Positions 49,267 to 57,769 of a stretch of 64,000 nucleotides of DNA are shown here, piece by piece. The stretch comes from Micromonospora sp. Llam0 (GTDB taxonomy: Bacteria; Actinomycetota; Actinomycetes; Mycobacteriales; Micromonosporaceae): contig NZ_RJJY01000001.1 in the NCBI RefSeq assembly GCF_003751085.1, positions 5,022,001 through 5,086,000 on the forward strand, given 5' to 3'. The notes below the pieces were generated by a model. That model was given only the letters and a program-made list of their open reading frames with translations. It was not told the origin of the DNA and made no database searches. Position 1 is the first letter of the stretch, and every line of letters starts with the position of its first letter. The position numbers were made by a program, and so were the translations under genes.

Positions 49267-50448
49267 TCAGGTGCTGGACTTGCCGACCATCGCGCCGGCG
49301 ATGACCCGGTCCATGCCGGGCAGCCCGGCGGCGGCCAACGCGGCCCGCCGCACGTGCAGCCACCAGCGGTGCTCCGGCACGAACCAGCGGACCCCACGCC
49401 GGGCCACCTGCTGTTTTTCGGTGACGACCGGTCGCATCGCGGTCTCGTAGCGGCGCAGCGCTATCGCCAGTACGCCAGGGTCGGCACCGGCGGTGGGGTC
49501 GAGTGCCCGGGTCAGCTCGGCGGCCAGGGTCTCCGCCCCGGCGACGGCCAGCGAAGCACCCTGCCCGGCGAGCAGGGAGACCGCCTGGCAGGCGTCGCCG
49601 ACCAGGACCACCCGGCCCTGGCTCCAGGCCGGCATCTCGATCTGGGCGACCTGGTCGTAGTAGATGTCGTCGGCGGGCGGGCAGGCGGCGAGCGCCTGCG
49701 GCGCGATCCAGCCGAGGCCGGCGTACTCCTCGCGCAGGGCCGACCGGGGATCGGCCGGCAGCTGCGGGTCGGTGGTGCGGTGCACGGCGAAGACGGCGAT
49801 CCGCCCGTCGCGCAGCACGTAGCAGCCGAGCTGGCGCCGGGTGCTGTCGGTGAGGGCGAACTCGTCGCCGACGGCGTCGCGGGCCGCCGGGTCGTCGAAC
49901 ACCCAGGCGGCGGTGTGGAAGCCGAGGTGGCGCAGGAAGTGCCGTTCGTCGCCGAAGGCGAGCCGGCGGACGGTGGAGTGGATGCCGTCGGCGCCGACCA
50001 GCAGGTCGGCCCGGTGGACGGTGCCGTCGACGGTGGTGGCGTCGACCCGGTCGGCGCGGTGGTCGATGCGGGCCAGCCGGCTGCCGAAGCGCAGCGCGAC
50101 CCGGCCGGGCAGCGCTTCGCGCAGGATCCGTTCCAGGTCGGGACGCATGATGCTGACCAGCCGACCGTCGACGATGTCGGCGAACCGGGAGTAGCTGAGG
50201 CTGGCCCGCCGACGGCCCTGGTCGTCCCGGTAGGTCAGCGCGGTGACCTGGTAGCCGTACTCGTACAGTTGTGGCAACAGCCGCATCCGTTCGATGGCGT
50301 CGTAGCCCGGCCCGAAGAAGTCGATCATGTAGCCCTCGGTACGCGGTGCCGGCGCCTGTTCGAGGACGGTAACCGCCCAGCCGGCGGTGTCCAGCCGGTG
50401 GGCCAGGGCCAGCCCGGCGATCCCGGCGCCGCAGATGACCGCCTTCAC
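49267..50448 (-). CDS. FAD-dependent aromatic-type monooxygenase
   Basis: A 393-residue flavoprotein of the PHBH class. GxGxxG dinucleotide motif ICGAGIAGLALAHRL (~5-19), DG motif LLVGADGIHSTVR (~150) and GD motif VVLVGDACQAVSLLAGQGASLAVAG (~285). Such enzymes hydroxylate aromatic rings, or inactivate tetracyclines/rifamycins. TetR regulator gene lies immediately upstream on the same strand, suggesting substrate-induced expression. Confidence 0.9.
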   Translation of the reverse strand: MKAVICGAGIAGLALAHRLDTAGWAVTVLEQAPAPRTEGYMIDFFGPGYDAIERMRLLPQLYEYGYQVTALTYRDDQGRRRASLSYSRFADIVDGRLVSIMRPDLERILREALPGRVALRFGSRLARIDHRADRVDATTVDGTVHRADLLVGADGIHSTVRRLAFGDERHFLRHLGFHTAAWVFDDPAARDAVGDEFALTDSTRRQLGCYVLRDGRIAVFAVHRTTDPQLPADPRSALREEYAGLGWIAPQALAACPPADDIYYDQVAQIEMPAWSQGRVVLVGDACQAVSLLAGQGASLAVAGAETLAAELTRALDPTAGADPGVLAIALRRYETAMRPVVTEKQQVARRGVRWFVPEHRWWLHVRRAALAAAGLPGMDRVIAGAMVGKSST

Positions 50449-50508
50449 TGTCGGTCCCCTTCCGTCGTGGCGTTGTCGGTGGTGCTCATGCTGATCCGAC
50501 CGCGGTGC

Positions 50509-51084
50509 TCATGCTGAGGTGTCGGTGGCGACCAGGCGGATCAGCGGTCCGGCGACCGCGTCCGAGGTGAGGCCGGATGACAGTGGACGGTGCAGCATGA
50601 GGCCGTCGAGGGCGGCGGTCAGCACGGCGGCGCTGCCCGCTGGGTCGGCGACGCCGTGGCCGGCCAGCCAGTCGGCGATCCGGCTGCGCAGCCCGTCGAG
50701 GATGCCGGCCAGCACCTGGCGCAACTCGGCGTCGCGGGCGGCGGCCAGGTACGCCTCGGCGAACAGCAGCGAGGTCGGGTCGGTGCCGGAGTAGCCGTCG
50801 AGGGCGGTGAGCAGGGCCCGTACCCCGGCCTCGGGGCTCGCCGCTCCGGTGAGCAGGGTGTCGAGCTCGCTGGCGAGGTCGGTCATCGTGCCGGTGGCGG
50901 CCTCGATCAGCAGTGCCCGCACCGAGGCGTAGTGGTAGTGGACCAGCCCGGGGGCGACCCCGGCCCGGTCGGCGACGAGCCGGGTGCTGACGGCGGCCCA
51001 GCCGCGCTCGGCGATCAACGCGACGGCGGCGGCGCGCAGCCGGGCCCGCACCTGCCGGCCGCGTTCGGCGGCGGTCTGCGTCAT
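50509..51084 (-). CDS. TetR-family transcriptional repressor
   Basis: A 191-residue protein. HTH: IAERGWAAVSTRLVADRAGVAPGLVHYHYASVRALL (~23-58). The C-terminal all-helical domain should bind an inducer. Co-directional with, and 60 bases upstream of, the monooxygenase gene; a perfect palindrome lies in its own promoter region. Confidence 0.9.
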   Translation of the reverse strand: MTQTAAERGRQVRARLRAAAVALIAERGWAAVSTRLVADRAGVAPGLVHYHYASVRALLIEAATGTMTDLASELDTLLTGAASPEAGVRALLTALDGYSGTDPTSLLFAEAYLAAARDAELRQVLAGILDGLRSRIADWLAGHGVADPAGSAAVLTAALDGLMLHRPLSSGLTSDAVAGPLIRLVATDTSA

Positions 51085-51134
51085 TTCTCACCTCCGTGGC
51101 GACAGCTGTTGGGCGCTCGCCCTGGACGTTCGCA

Positions 51135-51150
51135 TTGGGCAATTGCCCAA
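51135..51150. promoter_or_regulatory. Palindromic operator, likely for the TetR regulator
   Basis: TTGGGCAATTGCCCAA is a perfect 16-base palindrome, about 50 bases upstream of the TetR start codon and 125 bases upstream of the divergent gene. Confidence 0.75.
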
Positions 51151-51273
51151 GAGCCTACCACGCCGATCCGGTCCGCGAAATCGGCTCTGGATTCCGAGCC
51201 GTCACCCGTGCGACCCTGTTCGCAATAAGTAGTCGCCCGATCACCAATGGCTACCCCTCAGCCGGAGGCGTGC

Positions 51274-52104
51274 GTGAGCGAGCTGTACCGGACGCCGCAC
51301 TACGAACCACCACCGGGCAAGGACACCGGTGCGACCCCGATGCAGGTGCTGGTCACCGGCGTCACCCCGCCGGTGCCGTCCGCGACACACGGCGCGATGA
51401 CCACCCTCGTCGGCCTACGCCTCGACGGCCCCCGGCACTGGATCCGGTTCGACGAGATCCCCGCCCACCCGCTCAGCCAGACCGCGCCCGTACGGCGCTA
51501 CGACATCGTCTCGGCCATCGCCGAGCCGGACCCGGCCGACCCCCGCCCGGAGAGCTGGCGAGTCCACGACGCAACCCTGCGGGTCCGTCACGAAGCCCGG
51601 CGGTGGCCCGGACGCGCCGCCATCCTGCACCGGCACGCCGAATGGTCCATGTGCGACCTGGAAGACTCGGCCGCACGGCGTCCCGACGCCCAGTCCCTGG
51701 CCCTGATCCGGGTCGCCGAGCTGCGCTACGTGCGGGTCAACCGGACCCCGGTGGCAGCGCCCGCCGAACGCTGGTCCGCCGCCACCTGGCGCCGCACCGA
51801 GCCCGACCTGTTCCGCCCGGTGGTGCACGACCTGCTGCGCCGGCCACCGTTCACCGTCGCCTACCGCTACCACTGCCACCATCCGGTCTGCCGCAGTCAC
51901 GTACAGGAACTGCGCGACCGGGACGTGGTGGCCTTTCAGCAGCGTCGCCGCAGATACTGCGGGCTGCCGCTGCGGCGCGCGCTGGTCGGCGAGTTCTGGT
52001 GGCCGCTGCGCCAGCCCGGCCGCGAGGTGGCGTTCCTGGTCGGCAGCCGCCGCGACGCACCGGCCCGCTTCGACATCCTGGACACTGTCATCCTCCGCCG
52101 CTAG
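51274..52104 (+). CDS. Protein of unknown function with a Cys/His cluster
   Basis: Starts at the GTG at 51274, where GGAGG (51264-51268) has ideal spacing; an upstream ATG at 51247 has none. The 276-residue product has LRVRHEARRWPGRAAIL and, near its C-terminus, YRYHCHHPVCRSHVQEL, whose C-x4-C...H pattern suggests a metal-binding knuckle, followed by R-rich sequence QQRRRRYCGLPLRRAL. It is mainly polar and soluble. No family was recognised. It sits between the TetR/monooxygenase pair and the AfsR-like regulator. Confidence 0.6.
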   Translation: MSELYRTPHYEPPPGKDTGATPMQVLVTGVTPPVPSATHGAMTTLVGLRLDGPRHWIRFDEIPAHPLSQTAPVRRYDIVSAIAEPDPADPRPESWRVHDATLRVRHEARRWPGRAAILHRHAEWSMCDLEDSAARRPDAQSLALIRVAELRYVRVNRTPVAAPAERWSAATWRRTEPDLFRPVVHDLLRRPPFTVAYRYHCHHPVCRSHVQELRDRDVVAFQQRRRRYCGLPLRRALVGEFWWPLRQPGREVAFLVGSRRDAPARFDILDTVILRR

Positions 52105-52154
52105 CCCAATCACTTGCGGGCTGGTCACATGCAGGCTGGCCAGTTGCGGGCCGG

Positions 52155-55100
52155 TCAGGGAGGCCGGGCGAGTTGCCGTCCGGTCTCGGTGGCCTCCGGC
52201 AGGCCGAGCACGGTGAACAGGTCGTGGGCCAGGATCAGCTGTTCGCGGGATTCGTGGTCGGCGCCGAGCGCGTGCAGCACCCGCGAAAGCACCGCGTAGG
52301 CGTAGGCCTGATCTCGCTGGTCACTGAGCCGCTCGCAGTGACCGGCCGCCTGCCGGGCATGCCGGAGAGCGAGCTCCAGCTCGCCGGTCTCTCGCAAGGC
52401 GTCCGCCAGCCGGTAGCGCGCCCTCGCCTCCCGCACGTGCAGACCGGCCGACACACACAGGTTGAGGCACCGGACGAACCATGACACGGCGTCCTCGTAC
52501 CGCTGCTGGTCGAACGCCGCAAGCCCGATGACATACCACGCGTACGCGGTCGCGCCGTCGTCCGACAGATCATCGAACGAGTCCAGGGCTTCCCGGCAGG
52601 CGGCCTCCGCCTCGGCGGGCTCTCCACGGTAGACCTCGGCCAGTGCCGCGTTGACGATCGACATGAACTCGCCGACGCGGTGGCGAAGCCGCCGGGCCAG
52701 CCCGATCGCCTTCTCGAAATGGGTGACGGCACTGTCGTAGTCGCCGCGACGCAGCGCCAGCAGACCCAGGGTGTCCAGCGCCCGCCGCAAGATGGGGGCG
52801 TCGTCGTGCTCGGCGCACAGCTCGGCGGCGATCCTGGTCTCCCGCTCGGACTCCTGGAGGCGTACCGCCGCGATCGCCAGCTTGCCGCGCAGGAAGTGCG
52901 CGCGCCCGGCCATCTTCCCGTCGCCGGCGCGGTCCGCCGCCGCGCACAGCACGGACACCAACTCGATCGTCGGTTCCGCGCGTGGGTCTGGCCCGAACGG
53001 CGAAATCGCGATCATCAGATCTACCGAACGACGAAGGAGGTTCCCTCCGCCGGCCGTCATCTGCCCGACCAGTGCCACGATGTTCGGCAACTCTGCGGCT
53101 GCCCAGCGCCGGGCGCTCGCGAGGCTGTCCAACGGCTGCCCGGCGGCCCCGTCCGCGGCCAGGGTCACGGCGACCGGATCGCCCGGAGCAGCCCGCTGGA
53201 ACGCGTTGACCGCAGTGGCGAGAAGGGCGTCGAGCAGCCGCCCCTGGGAGGCGGCGATCTCCCCGGCCGATCCTGCCGATCCGGCCACTCGGGCTGCTCC
53301 GGCCGCCCTGGCCGCCCCGGCTGCTCCGGCGATGTCCTGGGCGAGGGCGAACGACCGCACGAGGGGATGCAGGTGGTACCGCCCGGCGGTGTCCGACTCG
53401 AGCAACGCCAGGTCGACCAGTTCCTCCAGCAGGTCTTCGCTGTCCGGCTCGGGCCGGTCCAGCATCCGGGCCGCGATGGGCAGCGCGAAGTCCGGCATGT
53501 CGGTGACGGCCAGCAGGACCAGTGCACGCTGCTGTTCCGGGGTGAGCTGCCGCCAACTGGCCAGGAAGGTCGCGCTCACGTCGAGATCACCGGCCCGCAA
53601 CGTGCCCAGCCGGCACCCGCCGGTGAACCGGTCGCGAAGCGTGAACCGGTCGCGAAGCGTGCCGATCGACCAGCCCGGCCGGGCGGCCAGCCGGGCCGCC
53701 ACGATGCGGACCGCCAGCGGCAGCAATCCGCAGGCCACCACGAGCTCCCGTGCCGTCTCGCGCTCGGCGGCCACCCGGTCGTGGCCGATCACCCGGCTCA
53801 GCAGCTCAATCGCCTCGGCCTCGTCGAACACCTCGAGGTCGGCGTGCACGGCGCCGTTCAGGCCGGCCAGCCGGGATCGGGAGGTGACCAGTACGCCGCA
53901 GGTCGCGGCTCCCGGCAGCAACGGGGTGATCTGGGCCAGGTTGTGCGCGTCGTCCAGCACCACGAGCAGCCGGCGGTCGTGCGTCACCGAACGGAACAGC
54001 GCCGACCTGCTGTCCAGGCAGTCCGGGACGGACTCCACCCCGAGTGCCGCGAGGAAACCATCCAGGACGTCCTGCGGCGATGCCGGCCTGGCGTCACCGC
54101 CCCTGAGCTCCGCGTACAGCTGACCGTCCGGGTAGTGCGCGCCGACCCGGTGAGCGACGTGTCGTGCCAGGGTGGTCTTGCCGAGACCGCCCATCCCGGC
54201 CACGGCGACAATCGGCAACGAGCCCCGGTCGGACCGGCTCAGGGCGTTGATGATCAGGCGGGCCACCGCCTCGCGCCCGGTAAAGTCCGCAGTGCTGGCC
54301 GGGACCTGGGCCGGCCGCGGCACCGGCACATCACTGCCCACCGGCTCATCGCTCCGCACCGGCTCCTTGGGGCGCGCAAGCTCCTTGGTGCGCGCCGGCT
54401 CCTCATTCCGCACCGGCAGGGCGGCGGGCCCTTCGCTGGCCAGGAGCCGCCGGTGGGCGTCGGCAAGCTCGGCGCCGGGTTCCAGCCCCAGCCGGTCCAC
54501 GATCCTGCGGCGAGCGGCCGGGAATACCGCAGCGGCCTCCCCCGTCCGGCCGCTGGCGTGCAGTGCCCGGATCAACAGCACGACGAGGCTTTCGCGCAGC
54601 GGGTTCTCGTCGATGAGCGCACGCAACTCGGGCACACACCAGGAGGCGCGGCCGAGGTCGATGTCCAACGCCAGACGCGCCTCCAGCAGGTCCAGGTGCA
54701 GCTCAGTCAGCCGGCGGCGATGCCGTTGCGCGAACGGGCCGGGCACCCCGGCCAGCGGCTCGCCGTTGAAGAGGGCAAGCGCCTCGGCCAGCATTGCGCG
54801 AGCACTCCTCGCGTCGCCGACCCGGCGGGCGCGACGGGCGCGACGGGCCAGCGCCTCGGCGTACCGCACATCGACGGCGTCCTCGGGCACCTCCAGGCGG
54901 TAGCCGTCACCGACGGTCGTCAGGAGCCGGGGCTCGGCAGCGTCGTTCTCCAGCACCTTGCGCCAGCGCCAAGCGTACGTACGGAGGCTCTTCGTCGCCG
55001 TGACCGGCGGGTCGTCGCCCCACAGCGCTTCCATCAGAACGGCCGCGCTCACCGCCTGACCCGGCCGCAGGAGAAGGACGACCAGCAGGGCCTGTTGCTG

Positions 55101-55178
55101 CGGACTTCCCATGTCGAGATCGGCAGAGCCCCGGCGGCCGCGCACCACGCCGAGCAGGTTGAAGCGAAGGGATTCCAT
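52155..55178 (-). CDS. AfsR/SARP-type transcriptional regulator with NB-ARC and TPR domains
   Basis: A 1007-residue protein. Residues ~1-97 form a winged helix of SARP type (SLRFNLLGVVRG, GDDPPVTATKSLRTYAWRWRKVL). Residues ~98-245 are a BTAD domain. A basic/acidic low-complexity hinge follows (~255-295). The NB-ARC ATPase has P-loop AVAGMGGLGKTTLA (~326-339), LLVVLDDAHN (Walker B) and GLLPLAVRIVAARLA (GLPL-like). TPR repeats fill ~790-1000. SARP regulators activate antibiotic clusters. It is divergent from the peptide/YcaO genes and is the obvious cluster-situated activator. Confidence 0.92.
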   Translation of the reverse strand: MESLRFNLLGVVRGRRGSADLDMGSPQQQALLVVLLLRPGQAVSAAVLMEALWGDDPPVTATKSLRTYAWRWRKVLENDAAEPRLLTTVGDGYRLEVPEDAVDVRYAEALARRARRARRVGDARSARAMLAEALALFNGEPLAGVPGPFAQRHRRRLTELHLDLLEARLALDIDLGRASWCVPELRALIDENPLRESLVVLLIRALHASGRTGEAAAVFPAARRRIVDRLGLEPGAELADAHRRLLASEGPAALPVRNEEPARTKELARPKEPVRSDEPVGSDVPVPRPAQVPASTADFTGREAVARLIINALSRSDRGSLPIVAVAGMGGLGKTTLARHVAHRVGAHYPDGQLYAELRGGDARPASPQDVLDGFLAALGVESVPDCLDSRSALFRSVTHDRRLLVVLDDAHNLAQITPLLPGAATCGVLVTSRSRLAGLNGAVHADLEVFDEAEAIELLSRVIGHDRVAAERETARELVVACGLLPLAVRIVAARLAARPGWSIGTLRDRFTLRDRFTGGCRLGTLRAGDLDVSATFLASWRQLTPEQQRALVLLAVTDMPDFALPIAARMLDRPEPDSEDLLEELVDLALLESDTAGRYHLHPLVRSFALAQDIAGAAGAARAAGAARVAGSAGSAGEIAASQGRLLDALLATAVNAFQRAAPGDPVAVTLAADGAAGQPLDSLASARRWAAAELPNIVALVGQMTAGGGNLLRRSVDLMIAISPFGPDPRAEPTIELVSVLCAAADRAGDGKMAGRAHFLRGKLAIAAVRLQESERETRIAAELCAEHDDAPILRRALDTLGLLALRRGDYDSAVTHFEKAIGLARRLRHRVGEFMSIVNAALAEVYRGEPAEAEAACREALDSFDDLSDDGATAYAWYVIGLAAFDQQRYEDAVSWFVRCLNLCVSAGLHVREARARYRLADALRETGELELALRHARQAAGHCERLSDQRDQAYAYAVLSRVLHALGADHESREQLILAHDLFTVLGLPEATETGRQLARPP
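53623..53658. repeat. 18-bp tandem duplication in the AfsR-like gene
   Basis: Two identical copies (53623-53640 and 53641-53658) encode a repeated TLRDRF in the NB-ARC region (around residue 510). Frame is kept. Confidence 0.8.
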
Positions 55179-55414
55179 GTCAATCGCAGACGACCGCGTC
55201 GGCGGCGTCCCGCAAGTCCACCCTCATCTCGCCATCCTGGCAAACCGGAGCGGCCAGCGGGCCCGGCTGTAGGTGAACCCATAGGCGTGGTGTGGATGAC
55301 TGCGACATTGATCGACAGCGGTACCTGACTGCGGATATATCAAATCGCGTATCCGGTGTCTATCGGCGTGTCCGAAGCTCGATCCAAGGCACCTCTCGAT
55401 GAAGGAGGAAGCAC
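55179..55414. promoter_or_regulatory. Divergent promoter region of the AfsR-like and peptide/YcaO genes
   Basis: A 236-base gap. Bases 55330-55380 are A+T-richer and contain two similar stretches, ATCGCGTATCC and ATCGGCGTGTCC, whose starts are 18 bases apart; they could be SARP-type direct repeats. The peptide's ribosome site AAGGAGG is at 55402-55408. Confidence 0.35.
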
Positions 55415-55549
55415 ATGGGACTGCACGACGCGATCTACCGGGCCCAGCAGGACAAGCCGGAACTCGCCGAGACCGAGCAACTGGTCCTCGACGAGCTGGC
55501 CGAGCGTGACCAGGACTCCGAGGTAGCGGCGGCCGAGTCCGCCGGCTGA
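55415..55549 (+). CDS. Putative RiPP precursor peptide (44 residues)
   Basis: ATG at 55415 with AAGGAGG 6 bases upstream, a much stronger site than most in the window. The translation begins MGLHDAIYRAQQDK and ends SEVAAAESAG. Residues 15-35 are Glu/Asp/Leu-rich and probably helical, as in many leader peptides; the last ~9 residues (AAAESAG region) would be the core. There is no cysteine; Ser37, Ser42 and Thr20 are the only hydroxyl side chains besides Tyr8. The YcaO gene follows after 94 bases on the same strand. No close precursor family was recognised, so the precursor assignment rests on size, ribosome site and context. Confidence 0.6.
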   Translation: MGLHDAIYRAQQDKPELAETEQLVLDELAERDQDSEVAAAESAG

Positions 55550-55615
55550 GTCGACGTCACAGGGGCCGGGCGGCTCGCCCGCCCGGCCCACCCGGTCCCG
55601 CAGTGCGTTCAGTCT

Positions 55616-55650
55616 GAGGTGGAGTGACGTCGGAGGTGGAGTGATGTCGG
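55616..55650. repeat. 17-bp tandem duplication over the YcaO ribosome-binding site
   Basis: The 18-base stretch GAGGTGGAGTGACGTCGG (55616-55633) is repeated at 55633-55650 with C changed to T. The second copy supplies the ribosome site and ATG (55644); the first copy has ACG in the same place, so it is a non-initiating duplicate. Confidence 0.75.
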
Positions 55651-56957
55651 GGACAGATCTTGCGGCCGGCTCGGTGGTCCAGGACGGTGAGCGGACGCTG
55701 AGCTTGTCCGAGGCCCACCTGCGGGGTCTGGCGGCAGCGGCCGAGCTCGATCTCCGGGTGGACTGCACGGCGGTGCTCGACGGTGATCCGGCAGTCTGGA
55801 CCGCGACGTTGTGGCGTGGCGACGACCCGGTGCCCAGCGGGCTGGGACTCGGCAAGGGAAACTCGGCGGCAGCGCAGGTCGGCGCGATCTTCGAGGCGCT
55901 GGAGCACCACCTCAGTGGGCTGCATGGCCTCGCTGACGACGGGACGACGCTGCGCCGCGCGGGTGAGATCTGCCGCGACGTGACGCTCAGCCAGGACGTG
56001 GCGCTCGGCCTGCTCGGGGAGTTGCCCGACGGGCCGATGGGGTGCCTGCCCTTCCGGGTGGTGACCAGCGGCGCCGAGATCGACGTGCCGCTGTTCCTGT
56101 CCGTGCCGGACTACCTCGACGAGGAGGCCGACCCGCTGCGGGACAGTCTGGGTGACCACTACGACTACACCGGGGTGAGCCGGTACTCCTGCAACAACGG
56201 CTGGGCGGCGGGCGCCGACCCGGTCGAGGCGGCGGTCCACGCGCTCAACGAGACCATCGAGCGGGATGCCTTCTCCCTCCTGCTGGTCGACCAGTTCCTG
56301 GGGCGGCGAAGGTCACCGCTGGTCCTCATCGAGGCGAGCACGTTGCCGGACGACCTCGCAGCCCTGGTGTCAGCGGCGGAGACCATCACCGGCCGGCGGC
56401 TGCATCTGATCGACATGACCAGCGACCTGGGCGTGCCGGCGATCTTCGCCTACCTTCCTACCCGCGACGGCGAACCGGCCCGGATCCGCGGCTGTGGCGC
56501 CTCGCTCTCCCGGCACTATGCGATCGCCCGTGCCGTGAGCGAGCTGGTCCAGGTCCACCTGGCGTCCTCGCTCGGGAACATCCACTCCGCGTTCGCCGCC
56601 ATGACGCCCGTCCGGCACGACTGGACGACGCCCTATCCCGCACTCCACGCCTGTTACCGAAGTGACTTCAGCAGCCGGCTGGCCGACGCCACCGTCGTGC
56701 CGTACCAGGAGACGGAAGCGCCGGACACTGCGGTTGGCCATTTCGACGCGCTCATCGATGCCCTCGTCAGACGCGGCTTCACGCCGCTGCAGCGTGACCA
56801 CTACGTCACCGGCAACCTGGCCGTGGTCAACATCTTCGTCCCCGGCCTGGAGCGGTTCATGCTCGTCACCGACGGACAGGTGGTGGTGCCGGGGAAGCGC
56901 GGCATGGCGGTCAAGAACAACGGAGTACGGCCTGAATCCGTGCTCGATGTCAGATAG
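55644..56957 (+). CDS. YcaO-family peptide-modifying cyclodehydratase-like enzyme
   Basis: A 437-residue protein; GGAGG lies 7 bases before the ATG at 55644. The YcaO ATP-binding signature is present: GLGKGNSAAAQVGAIFEALEHH (~65-86) with E-x2-E spacing, then HALNETIERDAFSLLLV (~200) with E-x2-ERD. The C-terminus ends PESVLDVR, not the PxPxP of azoline-forming enzymes. YcaO enzymes activate backbone amides with ATP to give azolines, thioamides (with TfuA) or amidines. No E1/ocin-ThiF partner, TfuA, dehydrogenase, protease or exporter adjoins it. Stand-alone YcaO proteins form amidines in, e.g., bottromycin- and streptamidine-like pathways, so an amidine or a new chemistry is plausible. Confidence 0.85.
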   Translation: MSGTDLAAGSVVQDGERTLSLSEAHLRGLAAAAELDLRVDCTAVLDGDPAVWTATLWRGDDPVPSGLGLGKGNSAAAQVGAIFEALEHHLSGLHGLADDGTTLRRAGEICRDVTLSQDVALGLLGELPDGPMGCLPFRVVTSGAEIDVPLFLSVPDYLDEEADPLRDSLGDHYDYTGVSRYSCNNGWAAGADPVEAAVHALNETIERDAFSLLLVDQFLGRRRSPLVLIEASTLPDDLAALVSAAETITGRRLHLIDMTSDLGVPAIFAYLPTRDGEPARIRGCGASLSRHYAIARAVSELVQVHLASSLGNIHSAFAAMTPVRHDWTTPYPALHACYRSDFSSRLADATVVPYQETEAPDTAVGHFDALIDALVRRGFTPLQRDHYVTGNLAVVNIFVPGLERFMLVTDGQVVVPGKRGMAVKNNGVRPESVLDVR

Positions 56958-57027
56958 CTGACGTTGATCATTGCGCTGGGCCGGCTGCCCTGGCGTGGCG
57001 GGCCCGGCAGCGCCGACAATCGGCAGC

Positions 57028-57663
57028 ATGGCGATGCTGTGGCTCGGCGGAGCGGTGCTGCTGACTCTCCTCAGCGGTTTCCTGATGGGCCAGGAACCGG
57101 GACTCACCTTCGTCGCGGCGGTCCTGGTGCTGTGGGCAGCTGCAGCCGCCTACGTGGTCGCCGCCATCTGGCCCGTTCGCGCAGCTTCCGGTAACCGGGC
57201 CAGCCGGTTGACGACGGTCGTCATCACCGGACGCACGCTGCTGGGGATCGCCGTCGGAGCGCTCAGTCTCGCCTTCGCCGGCGTCTACGGCGAAGGCGAC
57301 CTTTCGCCGTACGGCGAACAGGTAACCGCCGAGGTCACCGATGTCCGTGACGGGTGCGTGCCGGGCACCGAACTGTGCCGCCCCAGCTACCAGCTCACCG
57401 TCGGCGGCGACGATCTCGGCTGGGTTCCGTTCTGTGGGCCGGCCGAGCAGGTCGGCACCAAGGTCGAGGTCGACATCGACCCACTCGGTCAGCGGGAGCC
57501 GCTGACCACTTCCTGCATCCCCGGGCGGGACGCGGCACGAACGATCACCACAGTGTGGCTCGGTGGCGTCGGCACCATCGGCCTGGTGGCTGTCGTCGGC
57601 CCAGGGTGGCGCGCCGCCCGCTCCCGGGGCCTCCGGCTGCCCGAGGACACCGAGCCGGGCTGA
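57028..57663 (+). CDS. Membrane protein of unknown function
   Basis: A 211-residue protein (ATG at 57028; weak ribosome site). Two or three N-terminal helices (~3-22, 28-48, 65-85), then an extracellular domain with four cysteines (DGCVPGTELC and FC...TSC), and one C-terminal helix (~170-195). The layout resembles DUF3592-like proteins. It follows the YcaO gene closely (70 bases) on the same strand and could be part of that transcript, but shows no transporter or immunity signature. Confidence 0.5.
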   Translation: MAMLWLGGAVLLTLLSGFLMGQEPGLTFVAAVLVLWAAAAAYVVAAIWPVRAASGNRASRLTTVVITGRTLLGIAVGALSLAFAGVYGEGDLSPYGEQVTAEVTDVRDGCVPGTELCRPSYQLTVGGDDLGWVPFCGPAEQVGTKVEVDIDPLGQREPLTTSCIPGRDAARTITTVWLGGVGTIGLVAVVGPGWRAARSRGLRLPEDTEPG

Positions 57664-57686
57664 CCCCGGAGCCAGAGCCAGTCGAC

Positions 57687-57706
57687 CAGACTCAATCACG
57701 AGTCTG
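57687..57706. terminator. Weak hairpin between convergent genes
   Basis: CAGACTC and GAGTCTG pair around a 6-base loop, between the membrane protein gene and the convergent YbaB-like gene. Short stem, so low confidence. Confidence 0.35.
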
Positions 57707-57769
57707 ATACGACGTCTTGAAGACTGCCCGCAGTGACGAGACAGCGTCCTCGATCTCGCCTACCAGCGG

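Noticed and set aside
52680..55328. 882-codon plus-strand frame antisense to the AfsR-like gene
   Set aside because: Shadow frame; composition is repetitive and the opposite strand has a full, recognisable AfsR architecture.
55644..56957. TOMM/azoline or thioamide (TfuA) gene cluster
   Set aside because: No E1/ocin-ThiF, dehydrogenase or TfuA gene nearby and the peptide has no cysteine.
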